A stretch of 5,074 nucleotides of DNA from contig WFSK01000052.1 in the NCBI GenBank assembly GCA_015486095.1, positions 1 through 5,074 of the forward strand. The letters run 5' to 3'. Numbering within the stretch: the first letter of the stretch is position 1; each line of letters opens with the position of its first letter. The DNA comes from Thermotogae bacterium. Lineage in GTDB: Bacteria; Thermotogota; Thermotogae; B3-G13. A program made the position numbers and the translations under genes. Below, in pieces: positions 4,679 to 5,074 of this stretch. The notes beneath the pieces were generated by a model, which had not been told where the DNA came from, did no database searches, and saw only the letters and a program-made list of their open reading frames with translations.

Positions 4679-5074
4679 TGGAGAATAACGCGATCTTGAG
4701 GGTCGAAAGTTTGTATAAGAGATATGGCAAATTGGAGGTATTGAGAGGGATATCTTTTGCAGTCAAAAAGGGAGAAGCAAAGGTTATCATAGGGCCATCA
4801 GGTACAGGGAAAAGCACTCTGTTGAGGTGTATAAATCGTCTTACTGAGCCAGATTCAGGAAGGATCTGGCTCGCTGGCAAGGAGGTAACCGCACCAAATG
4901 TGAACATCAACAAGATCCGTGCTTCTATTGGAATGGTCTTTCAAGATTTCAATCTATTCACTCATTTGAAGGTGATAGATAACGTGCGTATCGGTCCAAT
5001 GAAGGTCAAAGGGCTCTCCAAAAAAGAAGCAACTGAATTGGCGATAGAAGAACTCAGAAAGGTGGGTTTAGAAG
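4675..5074 (+). CDS. Polar amino acid ABC transporter ATP-binding protein, N-terminal part (3' end outside window)
   Basis: ATPase that powers the importer from the cytoplasmic side (HisP/GlnQ family). 133 full codons are visible of a protein usually near 240-250. Translating from ATG 4675 gives MMENNAILRVESLYKRYGKLEVLRGISF and so on, with an aromatic A-loop at Y17, Walker A GPSGTGKST (residues 40-48), and the Q-loop in GMVFQDFNLF (Q90), a family-typical segment. The sequence runs out in the helical domain before the LSGGQ signature, Walker B and H-loop, so catalytic completeness cannot be checked. The start overlaps the permease stop in an ATGATG context (TGA 4676-4678), so ATG 4675 or 4678 could be used. 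The overlap indicates one transcript with the permease and likely translational coupling. Confidence 0.95.
   Translation, partial: MMENNAILRVESLYKRYGKLEVLRGISFAVKKGEAKVIIGPSGTGKSTLLRCINRLTEPDSGRIWLAGKEVTAPNVNINKIRASIGMVFQDFNLFTHLKVIDNVRIGPMKVKGLSKKEATELAIEELRKVGLE

Noticed and set aside
4584..4913. 109-codon minus-strand frame over the permease/ATPase junction
   Set aside because: Both + strand proteins there carry conserved family motifs (LKDTSL, Walker A), so this is an antisense shadow.

Overview
The window holds the adjoining parts of two bacterial ABC importer operons, both on the + strand, with a strongly structured intergenic region between them. The organism is a bacterium: it has Shine-Dalgarno sites, tightly packed operons and a TTGACA / TAAAAT promoter. 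AGA/AGG and ATA codons are frequent, GC looks moderate by eye, and MalG carries a very large inserted domain. From memory of the families this best suits the Thermotogota (Thermotoga, Kosmotoga or Mesotoga type). That assignment is an inference, and no ribosomal or other marker gene is present to settle it.

Bases 1-2677 carry a maltose-type transporter. The C-terminal two thirds of MalF (1-761) overlaps by one base a 638-residue MalG (761-2677). About 350 residues of MalG are an insertion between TM1 and TM2, predicted to lie outside the membrane and to be largely helical with coiled-coil stretches. MalF and MalG would form the membrane pore of a MalFGK2 importer. The binding protein and MalK are not in view.

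Bases 2678-3033 (about 355 bases) hold no conventional gene but much structure. Three related segments, here called A, B and C, can pair A:B (a 20-bp hairpin whose first paired base is the last base of the malG stop codon) or B:C (the closing stem of a roughly 196-nt imperfect palindrome). The palindrome contains a 13-bp helix and two further hairpins, both displaying CAGGAAG. Segment B also carries an AGGAGG site and an 8-codon, cysteine-rich open frame. This is the best candidate for something undescribed: a switching RNA, a small CsrA-titrating RNA, or a palindromic mobile element. It is followed by a promoter (2960-2988) for the second operon.

Bases 3043-5074 carry a polar-amino-acid (HisJ/HisM/HisP or GlnH/GlnP/GlnQ type) importer: a secreted binding protein, an intergenic hairpin likely to set protein ratios, an inner-membrane permease, and the N-terminal half of the ATPase, cut by the window end. 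Together these three proteins would capture an amino acid outside the membrane and import it with ATP. The substrate cannot be read from the sequence.
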